From Triticum aestivum (lineage: Eukaryota; Streptophyta; Magnoliopsida; Poales; Poaceae), in NCBI RefSeq assembly GCF_018294505.1, contig NC_057808.1:229025780-229089779 (forward strand): a stretch of 64,000 bases of DNA, in the 5' to 3' direction. Below, one piece after another: positions 1 through 10,841 of this stretch. How positions within the stretch are numbered: the stretch's first letter is position 1; each line of letters starts with the position of its first letter. Under the pieces are notes generated by a model. The model was not told the origin of the DNA and ran no database searches. It saw nothing but the letters and a program-made list of their open reading frames with translations. The translations under genes were made by a program, and so were the position numbers.

Positions 1-2428
1 ATTTGCGAATTTGTTTTTGATCTTTTGATCATAGGACTGGGCATCCCAGTTACCAGCCATTTTCTAGTGAATGATGAGCGGAGTCCACTCATCGTGAGAA
101 TAACCTACCTAGCATGGAAGATACTGACAGCCCCTAGTCGGTACATGAGCGATTCGGGCATACAAAACAATTTATTATTTGAAGGTTTAGAGTTTGGCAC
201 ATGCAAATTTACTTGGAACGGCAGGTAAATACCGCATATAGGTAGATATGGTGGACACTCCTGGAATAAACTTGGTTCAAGGAATTTGGATGCACAAGCA
301 GTATTCCCACTTAGTACAGATATTTTGGCTAGCAAAGGATTCTAAATAGCAAGCACCACATGTTAGAGGATCCATAACAATATAACTTCTATACAAATAT
401 ACCCAAGCATAACTCATTATGTTGTCTTCCTTGTCCAACTTCAACTAATTTGCTCAGGTTTGAAAATAATTAATGGGGCTCACAATCATAGAAGATGTCC
501 AAGATAGTATATTTATATGTGAAATTTCTCTTCCTTCAATATTCTTTCATGAGTTGTTCAAGTGACCAATACAATGTTTGCTAACCTTCAATAAATTTAC
601 CACCTCTACTTCTTATATGTGAAGTCATTACTCCCCATGGGATAAGCATATGAAACATATATAATTTCAGATTTATGATATTCAAATCATTCAACCATTT
701 ACTCATAGGATATAAGTGAAGCACACGAGTAAATGACAAACTACTCCAAAAAGATATAAGTGAAGATCAATGAGTAGTTAAATAATTATGTAGCTATGTG
801 AAGACTCTCTCTCATTTAAGAATTTCAGATCTTGGGATATTATTCAAACAGCAAGGAAAACAAAATAAAACGACATTTCAAGGATAGCACCCATCATGTG
901 AAGAAGCAAAAACTTAGGTTCAACCGATACTAACCGATAATTGTTGAAGAAGAAAGGTGGGATGACTACCGGGGCATCCCCAAGCTTAGATGCTTGAGAC
1001 TTCTTTAAATATTATCTTGGGATGCCTTGGGCATCCCCAAGCTTGATCTTTTGTGTCTCCTTAATTCCTTTTATATCTCGGTTTCCCTAAATCTCAAAAC
1101 TTCATCCACACAAAACTCAACAAGAACTCGTGAGATAAGTTAGTATAAACCAATGCAAAAACCTTATCATTCTCTACTGTAGAAAATCGCTAAAATTATT
1201 ATTCAACATTGCATACTAAATGCCTCTGCATATTTAATACTCCTATCCTCAAATAGAATCATTAAACAAGCAAACATATGCAAACAGAACAGCAATATGC
1301 CAAAACAGTACAGTTTGTAAAGAATGCAAGATTCATCATACTTCCCTAACTCCAAACATTATGAAAATTTACCACTGTGTAGAAAATTTATCAGACCTCA
1401 ATATGCAAAAAGTTTCAACATTTTATCATATTCTGACTTTTCTGGGGAATTTTTGCAACAGCGATAAACTTTCTGTTTTGAAACAGCAACATGTATACTT
1501 GCAAAATAAGCATGGGAAAGGCTATCCTTGACATTTTTTTTGAAAATAAAGATGCAAAACATTATTCTAAATAACAGCAAGAAAATCCTAACAAAAAAAT
1601 AGACGCTCCAAGTAAAACACATATCATGTGGTGAATAAAAATGTGGCTCCAAGTAAAATACCGATGAACGAAGACGAAAGAGGGGATGCCATCCGGGGCA
1701 TCCCCAAGCTTATGCTCTTGGTTGTCCTTTAATATTACCTTGGGGTGCCTTGGGCATCCCCAAGATTAGGCTCTTGCCACTACTTATTCCATAGTCCATC
1801 GAATCTTTACCCAAAACTTGAAAACTTCACAACACAAAACTCAACAGAAAACTCGTAAGCTCCGTTAGTATAAGAAAATAAATCACCACTTTTGGTACTG
1901 TTGTGAACTCATTCTAAATTCATATTGGTGTAATATCTACTGTATTCCAACTTCTCTATGGTTCATACCCTCCGATACTACTCATAGATTCATTAAAATA
2001 AGCAAACAACACATAGAAAACAGAATCTGTCAAAAACAGAACAGTGTGTAGTAATCTGTATCAAACGTATACTTGTGGAACTCAGAAAACTCTGCCAAAA
2101 TAGGAACACCTAGATAATTTGATTATTGATCTTCTTCAATTGGAATCAGTATTTTATCACTTTCTGGTGATTTTTAACAATTGTTTTTGTGATCAGAAAG
2201 TTTCTGTATTTATCAGCAAGATCAAATAATTATCACCCAAGAAGATCCTATGGGCTTTACTTGGCACAAACACTAATTAAAACATAAAACCACATCTAAC
2301 CAGAGGCTAGATGAATTATTTATTACTGAACAGGAGTAAAAATCAAAGAACAAAAATAAAATTGGGTTGCCTCCCAACAAGCGCTATCGTTTAACGCCCC
2401 TAGCTAGGCATGATGATTTCAATGATGC
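1..2428 (-). other. Non-coding internal region of the minus-strand element
   Basis: AT-rich sequence with no ORF worth calling. Positions 1-450 match, in inverted orientation, the 3' internal region at about 6960-7120 (shared strings around ggtgcttgc, tttgctagcc and tgtgcatcca). This is the 3' untranslated portion of a large non-autonomous element. Confidence 0.6.
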
Positions 2429-3099
2429 TCACATAAAAGATAAGAATTGAAACATAAAGAGAGCATCATGAAGAATATGACTAGCAAATTTAAGTCTAAC
2501 CCACTTCCTATGCATAGGGATTTTGTGAGCAAACAACTTATGGGAACATGAAACAACTAGCATAGGAAGGTAAAACAAGCAAATCTTCAAGATTTTCAAC
2601 ACATAGAGAGGAAACTTGATATTATTGCAATATGTAGAAGCATATGATCCTCTCTCATAATAATTTTCAGTAGCATCATGGATGAATTCAACCATATAAC
2701 CAGCACATAAAGCATTCTTTTCATGATCTACTTGCATAGAAATTTTACTACTCTCCACATAAGCAAATTTATTCTCATTCGGAATAGTGGGAGTATCATA
2801 AGAGACTTGAATACTATAAATTGTTTCCCCACTAAAAGAGTAATGTTCATAAAAGGGTAATCATAATCATGACAAGTTTTAATACAATCATCACTACTTT
2901 TTATAGCATAAGTGTCATCACAATAATCATCATAAATAGGAGGCATGCTATCATCATAATAAATATGCTTATCAAAACTTGGGAGGCTAAAAATATCATC
3001 TTCGTAAATCATAGCATCCCCAAGCTTGGGACAAACATTAATTGCAGCAAATATATTCTCAAACATGTCATTCTCATCAAACATAGCATCCCCAAGCTT
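974..3099 (-). repeat. Dispersed GCATCCCCAAGCTT motif, six copies
   Basis: The 14-mer GCATCCCCAAGCTT occurs at 974, 1031, 1698, 3014 and 3086, with one variant (aagatt) at 1754. On the minus strand it reads AAGCTTGGGGATGC, nearly identical to the polypurine tract AAGCTTGGGGGAGT that precedes the 3' LTR of the neighbouring plus-strand element (7994-8007). The two copies at 3014 and 3086 are coding (PKLGDA); the others lie in non-coding internal sequence. Confidence 0.75.
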
Positions 3100-3111
3100 G
3101 GGCCTTTTCAT
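2429..3111 (-). pseudogene. Broken continuation of the retroelement ORF (PKLGDA repeats)
   Basis: Two overlapping frames (2728-3111 and 2429-2758) read as one protein joined by a frameshift near 2740. The first part is acidic and Asp/Tyr rich (DDY clusters) and contains two copies of PKLGDAM. The second contains HDATENYYERG and HRKWVRLKF, strings I associate with the same class of Triticeae retroelement ORF. The TCATCA-rich DNA at 2860-3200 encodes the Asp/Tyr-rich stretch. No enzymatic motif is visible. Confidence 0.5.
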
Positions 3112-3300
3112 ATCATAAGCATAATCACTCTCATCATTAATAGTTTGGATAGCACCAATAGTATAGCAATTATCATCAGCACAATGAGTAATAGGAGCAA
3201 CATCATTTGGGAGGGATACCTTTTTTACCGTTGTTTCTCCGTCTTTTCTTTTTCTTCTTCACATCATGTGTGGGTTTAATCCTCTTTTTGGAGCTCCCTA

Positions 3301-3993
3301 TTAATGAGATTGGTTGAATAGAAGCTTCTCTTCATCTTCTATTTGTTTTCTTTTCTTTATGTAATTGGCAATATAAGGATTTTCAATGCAATTCACCGCA
3401 CAATACATATAAATTTCTTCCAGATCAATATCAAGGAATTTCTCAAGGTTATATTCTGGAATATGCTTAGTTTTACTTGTCATTTCTTCATAACCCAAAA
3501 GCAAACTAAGTGCATTATGATGTGCAAGGGAAATCAAGTCATCACAATTTTTGGACACGGTTCGATCATGAAACAATTTGCATTGGAGATTTAAATGACC
3601 ATGTTCATTGCAAAGTTCACAAGTGTGGCAAAGATATTTTAAATTTTCACCACAAACATCTAGCCTTTCTTGCAACCATTTGGTTTCTAAATACTTATGC
3701 CTCTTGCAAAATCTATCTTCCCTATTTGGTGTGTACTTGCAAACTCTATGCACTCCACAAAAACTGACATGCTTATAAGAGACATTTTCATCATGACTAG
3801 TGCAATCATCATTAGTACCATGGATATTCAAAGAGTTCATACTAACAACATTGCAATCATGCTCATCATTCAAAGATTTAGTGCCAAACATTTTATAGAC
3901 TTCTTCTTCTAGCACTTGAGCACAATTTTCCTTTCCATCATTCTCACGAAAGATATTAAAAAGATGAAGCGTATGAGGCAAACTCAATTCCAT
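3301..3993 (-). CDS. Retroelement ORF with CCHC zinc knuckle
   Basis: An open frame of 230 codons begins about 100 nt downstream of the primer site, where a retroelement gag would start. Residues near the middle contain a CX2CX4HX4C zinc knuckle (CELC-NEHG-H-LNLQ-C), the arrangement of retroviral and retrotransposon nucleocapsid proteins. I see no retrotrans_gag capsid motif. The protein is rich in His, Cys, Asn and Lys. Similar ORFs occur in Triticeae non-autonomous elements, but I cannot name a family. A broken continuation lies downstream at 2429-3111. The function as an RNA-binding packaging protein is inference. Confidence 0.6.
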   Translation of the reverse strand: MELSLPHTLHLFNIFRENDGKENCAQVLEEEVYKMFGTKSLNDEHDCNVVSMNSLNIHGTNDDCTSHDENVSYKHVSFCGVHRVCKYTPNREDRFCKRHKYLETKWLQERLDVCGENLKYLCHTCELCNEHGHLNLQCKLFHDRTVSKNCDDLISLAHHNALSLLLGYEEMTSKTKHIPEYNLEKFLDIDLEEIYMYCAVNCIENPYIANYIKKRKQIEDEEKLLFNQSH

Positions 3994-4089
3994 TTTTTTG
4001 TAGTTTTCTTTTATAGAATAAACTAGTGATAAAACAAGAAACTAAAAGATTCGATTGCAAGATCTAAAGATATAACTTCAAGCACTCAC

Positions 4090-4108
4090 CTCCTCGGCAA
4101 CGGCGCCA
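4090..4108 (-). other. Primer-binding site, tRNA-Asp type
   Basis: Minus strand TGGCGCCGTTGCCGAGGAG, 13 nt inside the LTR edge. It is complementary to the 3' end of plant tRNA-Asp (CCCCGGCAACGGCGCCA) apart from one or two positions. It fixes the orientation of the element. Confidence 0.8.
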
Positions 4109-4121
4109 GAAAAGAGCTTAA

Positions 4122-6456
4122 TGTCTACTATACAACCTTCTCCTTGTAGACATTGTTGGGCCTCCAAGTGCAGAGGTTTGTAGGACAGTAGCAAATTTCC
4201 CTCAAGTGGATGACCTAAGGTTTATCAATCCGTGGGAGGTGTAGGATGAAGATGGTCTCTCTCAAACAACCCTGCAACCAAATAACAAAGAGTCTCTTGT
4301 GTCCACAACACACCCAATACAATGGTAAATTGTATAGGTGCACTAGTTCGGCGAAGAGATGGTGATACAAGTGCAATATGGATGGTAGATATAGGTTTTT
4401 GTAAACTGAAAATATAAAAACAGCAAGGTAACAAGTGGTAAAAGTGAGCGTAAACAGTATTACAATGCTAGGAAACAAGGCCTAGGGTTCATACTTTCAC
4501 TAGTGCAAGTTCTCTCAACAATAATAACATAATTGGATCATATAACTATCCCTCAACATGCAACAAAGAGTCACTCCAAAGTCACTAATAGCGGAGAACA
4601 AACGAAGAGATTATGGTGGGGTACGAAACCACCTCAAAGTTACCTATAAGTGTCACAAACAGCCCTAGAGTTCGTACTAGAATAACACCTTAAGACACAA
4701 ATCAACCAAAACCCTAATGTCACCTAGATACTCCAATGTCACCTCAAGTATCCGTGGGTATGATTATATGATATGCATCACACAATATCAGATTCATCTA
4801 TTCAATCAACACATAGAACCTCAAAGAGTGCCCCAAAGTTTCTACCGGAGAGTCAAGACGAAAACGTGTGCCAACCCCTATGCATAGGTTCATGGGCGGA
4901 ACCCGCAAGTTGATCACCAAAACATACATCAACTGAATCAATACAATAACCCATTGTCACCATGGTTATCCCACGCAAGACATACATCAAGTGTTCTCAA
5001 ATCATTAGAGTCTCTTGTGTCCCCAACACACCCAATACAATGGTAAATTGTATAGGTGCACTAGTTCGGCGAAGAGATGGTGATACAAGTGCTATATGGA
5101 TGGTAGATATAGGTTTTTGTAATATGGAAATATAAAAACAGCAAGGTAACTAATGATAAAAGTGAGCACAAACGGTATTGCAATGCGTTGAAACAAGGCC
5201 TAGGGTTCATACTTTCACTAGTGCAAGTTCTCTCAACAATAATAACATAATTGGATCATATAACTATCCCTCATCATGCAACAAAGAGTCACTCCAAAGT
5301 CACTAATAGCGGAGAACAAACGAAGAGATTATTGTAGGGTACGAAACCACCTCAAAGTTATCCTTTCTGATCGATCTATTCAAGATTCCGTAGTAAAATA
5401 ACACGAAGCTATTCTTTTCGTTCGATCTATCATAGAGTTCGTACTAGAATAACACCTTAAGATACAAATCAACCAAAACCCTAATGTCACCTAGATACTC
5501 CAATGTCACCTCAAGTATCCGTTTGTATGATTATACGATATGCATCACACAATCTTAGATTCATCTATTCAAACCAACACAAAGTACTTCAAAGAGTGCC
5601 CCAAAATTTCTACCGGAGAGTCAAGACGAAAACGTGTGCCAACCCCTATGCATAAGTTCACAACATTACGGAACCCGCAAGTTGATCACCAAAACATACG
5701 TTGAGTAGATCACGTGAACATCCCATTGTCACCACAGATAAGCACACGCAAGACATACATCAAGTGTTCTCAAATCCTTAAAGACTCAATCCGATAAGAT
5801 AACTTGAAAGGGAAAACTCAATCCATTACAAGAGAGTAGAGGGAGAGAAACATCATAAGATCCAACTATAATAGCAAAGCTCGCGATACATCAAGATCGT
5901 ACCACCTCAAGAACACGAGCAAGAGAGTAGAGGGAGAGCACCGGGATGATGAAGATGGCCATAGGTGAGGGTTCCCCCCTCCGGCAGGGTGCCGGAACAG
6001 GGTCCCGATTGGTTTTTGGTGGCTACAGAGGCTTGCGGCGGCGGAACTCCCGATCTATTCTACTCCCCGATGTTTTTAGGGTATATGGATATATATAGGC
6101 GAAAGAAGTCAGTCAGGGGAGCCACGAGGGTGGGGGCGCACCCGGGGGGGTAGGGCGCGCCTCCCTGCCTCGTGGCTTCCTCGTTGCTTCCCTGACGTAT
6201 ACTGCAAGTCTCCTGGATTGCTTCCGTTCCAAAAATAACTCTCCCGAAGGTTTCATTCCGTCTGGACTCCGTTTGATATTCCTTTTCTTCGAAACAGTGA
6301 AATAGGCAAGAAGACAGCAATTTGGGTTGGGCCTCCGGTTAATAGGTTAGTCCCAAAAATAATATAAAAGTGTTTAGTAAAGCCCATAAACATCCAAAAC
6401 AGATAATATAATAGCATGAATACTTCATAAATTATAGATATGTTGGAGACGTATCA
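4122..6456 (-). repeat. 5' LTR, 2.3 kb, with internal duplication
   Basis: On the minus strand the LTR runs TGATACGTCTCC...TAGACA. A TATA-like stretch (CTATATATATCC on minus, around 6085-6096) is placed as expected for an LTR promoter, in a GC-rich segment containing gcgcgcc motifs that is common in Triticeae LTRs. The LTR is unusually long because a module of about 720 bp is present twice. Confidence 0.8.
4290..5789. repeat. Tandem duplication of about 720 bp inside the LTR
   Basis: The segment starting gagtctcttgtgtcc at 4290 restarts at 5008, an offset of 718 bp, and both copies end in ...catcaagtgttctcaaatc. Copies differ by scattered substitutions. Copy 2 holds a segment (about 5360-5440) where copy 1 instead has acctataagtgtcacaaac. 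The copies therefore look like two diverged LTR variants joined by unequal exchange, not a recent slippage product. Confidence 0.85.
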
Positions 6457-9400
6457 GCACTCCCCTTGGCTTCCGCCAAGATTGAGGGAGGTGCCCCGGT
6501 ATCGTATCATCCCCACTATCTTTTTGCCTTTACTTATTTTAGTTCGATCTTTTGCTTTAGATGAATAAAAGTTTAGTTCGATCCTTTCTTCTTTGAGAGT
6601 TTGCTTAGTGATCTATCCTTGTAATCGTGTGCAAGCTATATAATTAAGTTTAGTTTGAGTTTTGCTTTCTTTAATTTCTTGTTGCAATTAAAAGAAAAGA
6701 AATAAATAAAAGGAAAGGAAATAAACAAACGAAAGGAAATAAATAAAGAAGATCATATACTAATCTTATGGTAGGTGATGGCACCACATAAGGAAATGTA
6801 TAAGTAGAAAATTTATTAGAGATTGACAAACATAGCATTAGTCAATGATGCAACTCATGAAAGAATTAATAAGGGAAGAGAAGATTCACATATAAATATT
6901 CTATCCTAGAAAGCTCTTGTGATTATGAGCCCCCATCAAAATATTATATGGCAAAATTGTTGACGTTGGACAAGGAACACAACTCAATGATTTAACATGT
7001 GGTGCTTGCCCCCTATCTTTGCTAGCCTAAAATTCCGCACTAATTAGAGATACTACTTGTGCATCCAAAAACCCTTAAACCCAAATATTATTTTCAAGCG
7101 TCTACAATACCTACCTAGGGATTGAGCAAGATCCCTCAAGTAATTGTCATCGGTGCAAAATGGAAATAAAAATTGCTTCTAAATGTGTGAGATCATTTAG
7201 TGTAAGAGAAAATTGAGCGTTGCACGAACTTGTGATGGTGAAGAATAAAAGCGACATACTGCATAATAAAGGTCACTATCACAAGGGGCAATGCAACGTG
7301 ACGTTCTTTTGCACCAAGGGGTTGAGCATACAAACAAATAAGCGCATGGCAACCTCTGATTCCCTCTGTGAAGGGCCTATCTTTTACTTTTATGTATTTA
7401 CTTTTAGGCAAAGAGTCAAAGTTTTCTCTCTATTCCTTTTTATTTTCTCCTTTGGCAAGCATCATGTGGTGAGGAAAGATCTTGGCACATATGTCCAGTT
7501 GAATATGGGTAGCATGAGTTATTATTATTGACATCACCCTTGAGCTGAATACGTTGGGAGGCGAAACTATAATCCCCTATCTTCTTATGTGTCCGGTTGA
7601 AATGTTTTGCTCATGTGTATGCGGTGAGTGTTAGCAATCATAGAAGACTATACGATGGTTGAGTATGTGGACTTGCCTAAAGGCTCCGATACGTGACCCT
7701 TCGTGAAAAGATGATGAATTGTAGATGCAAAGTTGACTGAGAAAATAGTTTGTTGGTTTCTAATAAAGTTTTTGCTTTATACTTCGATTGTGTGATGAAC
7801 TGTTACTTATTCATGAGAAGTATATGATAAAAGTTCTATGATAAGAGTCTTATGTTTAAGGTTGTTGCTGTTTGTTGCTGTTATAATCTACATGATGCTT
7901 CTATGCCCGTGTTTTTTTTTATCGACACCTCTCTCTCTAAGCATGTGGACATGTTTATCGGTTTCGGTTTTCGCTTGAGGAAAAGCGAGGTCTAAGCTTG
8001 GGGGAGTTGATACGTCCATTTTGCATGATGTTTTCTTACTATTATTTATGATGTATCTATCCATAATAATGCTTTTTGGAGTAATTCTAATGCCTTTTCT
8101 CTCATAATATGCAAGGTACACACAAAGAGGGAGAATTCCGGCAGCTGGAAATCTGGACCTGGAAAAGCTACATCAGGCCACCTATTCTGCACAACTCCAA
8201 ACAAGCTAAAACTTCACGGTGATTTTTTATAAAATATATGATGAATATTGGAGCAAATAACTACCAGAGGGGGCCCACCAGGTGGGCACAACCCACCTGG
8301 GCGCACCAAGGAGCCCAAGCGCGCCCTGGTGGGTTGTGCTCACCCAGGCCCTCCTCCGGTGCCCATCTTCTGGTATATAGGTCATTTTGACCTAGAAAAA
8401 ATAAGGAGAGGACTTTCGGGACGGAGTGCCACCATCTCGAGGCGGAACTTGGGCAGGAGCCCTTTTGCCCTCCGGAGGAGCGATTCCGCTGGGGGAACTT
8501 CCCTCCTAGAGGGGGAAATCATCATCATCATCATCACCAGCAACTCTCCCATCATGGGGAGGGCTATCTCCATCAACATCTTCAACAGAAGCATCTCATC
8601 CCAAACCCTAGTTCATCTCTTGTGTTCAATTTTGTTACCGGAACTATAGATTTGTGCTTGTGGGTGACTAGTGGTGTTGATTACATCTTGTAGTTGATTA
8701 CTATATGGTTTATTTGGTGGAAGATTATGTGTTCAGATCCAATATGCTATTTAATACCCCTCTCATCTTGAGCATGATTATCATTTGTGAGTATTTACTT
8801 TTGTTCTTGAGGTCACGGGAGAAATCAGTTGCAAGTAATCGTGTGAACTTTATATGTGTTCGATATTTTGATAGTATGTATGTTCTGATTCCCTTAGTGG
8901 TGTCATCTAAACGTCGACTACATGACACTTCACCACATTTGGGCCTAAGGGGATGCATTATGGAGTAGCAATTAGATGATGGGTTCTGAGACAGAAGCTT
9001 AAACCCCAGTTTATGCGCTATTCCGTAAGGGACCGATTGGATCAAAAAGTTTAATGCTATGGTTAGAATTTCTTCTTAATACTTTTCTCGTAGTTGCGGA
9101 TGCTTGCGGGAGGGTTAATCATAAGTAGGAGGCTTGTTCAAGTAAGAACAACACCTAAGCACCGGTCCACCGACATATCAAATTATCAAAGTAGCGAACA
9201 CAAATCGAACCAAAATGGTGAAAGTGACTACATGAAATTCCCATGTACCCTCAAGAACGCTTTGCTTATCATAAGAGACCGTTTTGGCCTGTCCTTTGCC
9301 TCAAAAGGATTGGGCTACCTTGCTGCACTTTTGTTACTACTATCGTTATTTGCTCGTTACAAACTATCTTGCTATCAAACTACTCTGCTACTTACAATTT

Positions 9401-9522
9401 CAGTACTTGCAGACATTACCTTGCTAAAAACCACTTGTCATTTCCTTCTACTCCTCGTTGGGTTCGACACTCTTACTTATCGAAAAGAGCTACAATTGAT
9501 CCCCTATACTTGTGGGTCATCA
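6457..9522 (+). mobile_element. Plus-strand LTR retrotransposon, 3' internal part and 3' LTR
   Basis: Internal sequence resumes at 6457 immediately after the LTR of the minus-strand element and runs to a polypurine tract AAGCTTGGGGGAGT (7994-8007) followed by an LTR. No gag or pol is visible; short ORFs such as 7220-7531 are remnants with no recognisable domain. The left half of the element must lie beyond the window, on the far side of the nested minus-strand element. Confidence 0.75.
8008..9522 (+). repeat. 3' LTR, 1.5 kb
   Basis: Begins TGATACGTCCATTTTGC directly after the polypurine tract and ends CTATACTTGTGGGTCATCA. The terminal string is the same as in the Sabrina-like LTRs at 53095 and 59449 (read on minus). 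A TATA-like tatatagg lies near 8373. The bases after the LTR are atgcc (9523-9527); the matching target duplication would be outside the window. Confidence 0.85.
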
Positions 9523-9755
9523 ATGCCACGTGCCGGTCACCCTTGATGAAAGCACTTCTATGATGCGCAATTTATCGTCATGGAAGTGGACACTTCCGTG
9601 ATGATTATTTTGGTAATGTCATGGAACACTTCTACGACAACACATGTATGACTATCTTGATTCTGTCATAAAATCGTCATGGATGTACATGCATCAGAAA
9701 ACATGACCTACCGTGACAAACACGTATCATCACGGAAGTGTATTTTTTTGTAGTG
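9523..9755 (-). mobile_element. Terminal fragment of a CACTA DNA transposon
   Basis: The right edge reads ...TTTTTTTGTAGTG, that is CACTACAAAAAAA on the minus strand, a typical CACTA terminus. Degenerate subterminal repeats of the form cacttccgtgatga / catcacggaagtg / cgtcatgga follow for about 200 bp. The other part is cut off by the LTR ending at 9522. The three bases beyond are AAG; the partner duplication cannot be seen. Confidence 0.7.
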
Positions 9756-9827
9756 AAGGGAGCTCGGCGGCGCTTCGAAGCATAGAAAATATCATCCTGT
9801 CGGGAGGGGGCGCGAGAAGCATGGGCC

Positions 9828-10007
9828 ATGGTGAAAACCCGTTTCAGGAAACTTGAGCCAGAGCATATGGCTCGTGTTGGACCAGTAGGACCGGATGGGC
9901 AAGAAATACCTCTTCATTTGGTCTATGACAAATTGATGCCTGCAGCTCAATTCTCCCAGCAAGATTGTGCTCTAGATAGCATAATAGACAATGTGGACAA
10001 AGAGTGA
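9828..10007 (+). CDS. Short ORF, possible 3' end of an antisense ORF of element A
   Basis: A 59-codon frame starts MVKTRFRKLEPEHMA and ends IIDNVDKE. It is antisense to element A and lies beyond the 3' end of pol. The equivalent position in element C holds the C-terminal exon of its antisense ORF (stop at 34117), followed by related non-coding sequence. I infer that this is the surviving end of the antisense ORF of element A, cut on the left at 9755. Sequence similarity to the C protein is weak by eye, so this rests on position. Confidence 0.35.
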   Translation: MVKTRFRKLEPEHMARVGPVGPDGQEIPLHLVYDKLMPAAQFSQQDCALDSIIDNVDKE

Positions 10008-10841
10008 TGTGTTTGATTCTATGTATCTATGTACTTTACATCGAGCGGTCTCGATAGGAATAGTAAAACATTGTCTTAACTGGCCATCGGCTTCTGCCTC
10101 CCCAACCAGTGATCCGGGAGTGTTCCGTACTATGTGACCTGATGTAAGCAAGAAATCACTTCCGGTAACTAGGCAATCCGGCCTTTTAGTATGAACAGAC
10201 ATAAACGCATGCAGAGAGTTATGTTATATTACTTTTTAACATAAGAAACATCTTCTGAAGAAAATAGTTCCACCATGGGTTCCTTTCTTCAGGTTCGTCC
10301 TGCCAAGTGTAGACGTTGATACTCAGATACTCGAAGTATGCGGATAATTGTAGTGGGGGGCCGAATCCCCAAGCGTTGGTGACGAACACCAAGATTACTA
10401 TAGTGTCCCTCATGGCCGACCCATTGTGTTCTTAAGAATGCTAGCTTTCTGCTTCACCCCCTGAGGTACGTACGCGGCTGACCCGGTCGTAACAATCGCA
10501 GAGGTGCTCCCTTTACCCCCTAGCTGAACAATCGGGAGCGTAAGGGGTAAGCACAGGAGCCAGGCAACCCAGCTTGGCAAAAACTTAAGTCAAATCGGTG
10601 CATATGATGGCTGAAGAGGTATTTGGGAAAGTGTAAACACGACATAGACAATTACGTGCACGGAAAATATATTAATTAGCTGCTTTAAAGGAGCCCCCGG
10701 GTTAAATATGGGTATTAAATTTGAAAATGTGCAATGAAAAGGGCCTAAACTGAATTCGGTTTCTCCGAACAGGGCCCGAGAGATCCAGAAAAAGATAAAA
10801 TTTACAATGAGGAAAGGGATAGTGGACAAACGTGGCTCCAC
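10008..10841 (-). other. 3' non-coding region of element A
   Basis: No supported ORF. Contains a segment (ctccctttacccccta...ggagcgtaaggggtaagcacaggagcc, about 10508-10562) that matches 34609-34660 in element C. That conserved block lies between the end of pol or gag and the antisense ORF. Confidence 0.6.

Larger units (their letters stand above)
1..6456 (-). mobile_element. Non-autonomous LTR retrotransposon (internal region plus 5' LTR; 3' LTR off-window)
   Basis: Read on the minus strand, an LTR starting TGATACGTCTCCAAC (right edge 6456) ends at 4122 and is followed by a tRNA-Asp-type primer site and an internal region that runs off the left edge. The only coding content is a 230-residue zinc-knuckle ORF and a broken downstream ORF; no protease, RT or integrase is visible, so the element is probably non-autonomous. 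It interrupts a related plus-strand element whose internal region resumes at 6457. Positions 1-450 (minus) and about 6960-7120 (plus) are recognisably homologous, which shows the two are relatives in opposite orientation. Confidence 0.8.

Noticed and set aside
4090..4108. A tRNA gene fragment (tRNA-Asp end)
   Set aside because: Only the primer-binding complement is present, next to an LTR; no cloverleaf.
4290..5789. Two adjacent LTRs from nested insertions
   Set aside because: No LTR termini or target duplication at the repeat junction (5008); the repeat is internal to one LTR.
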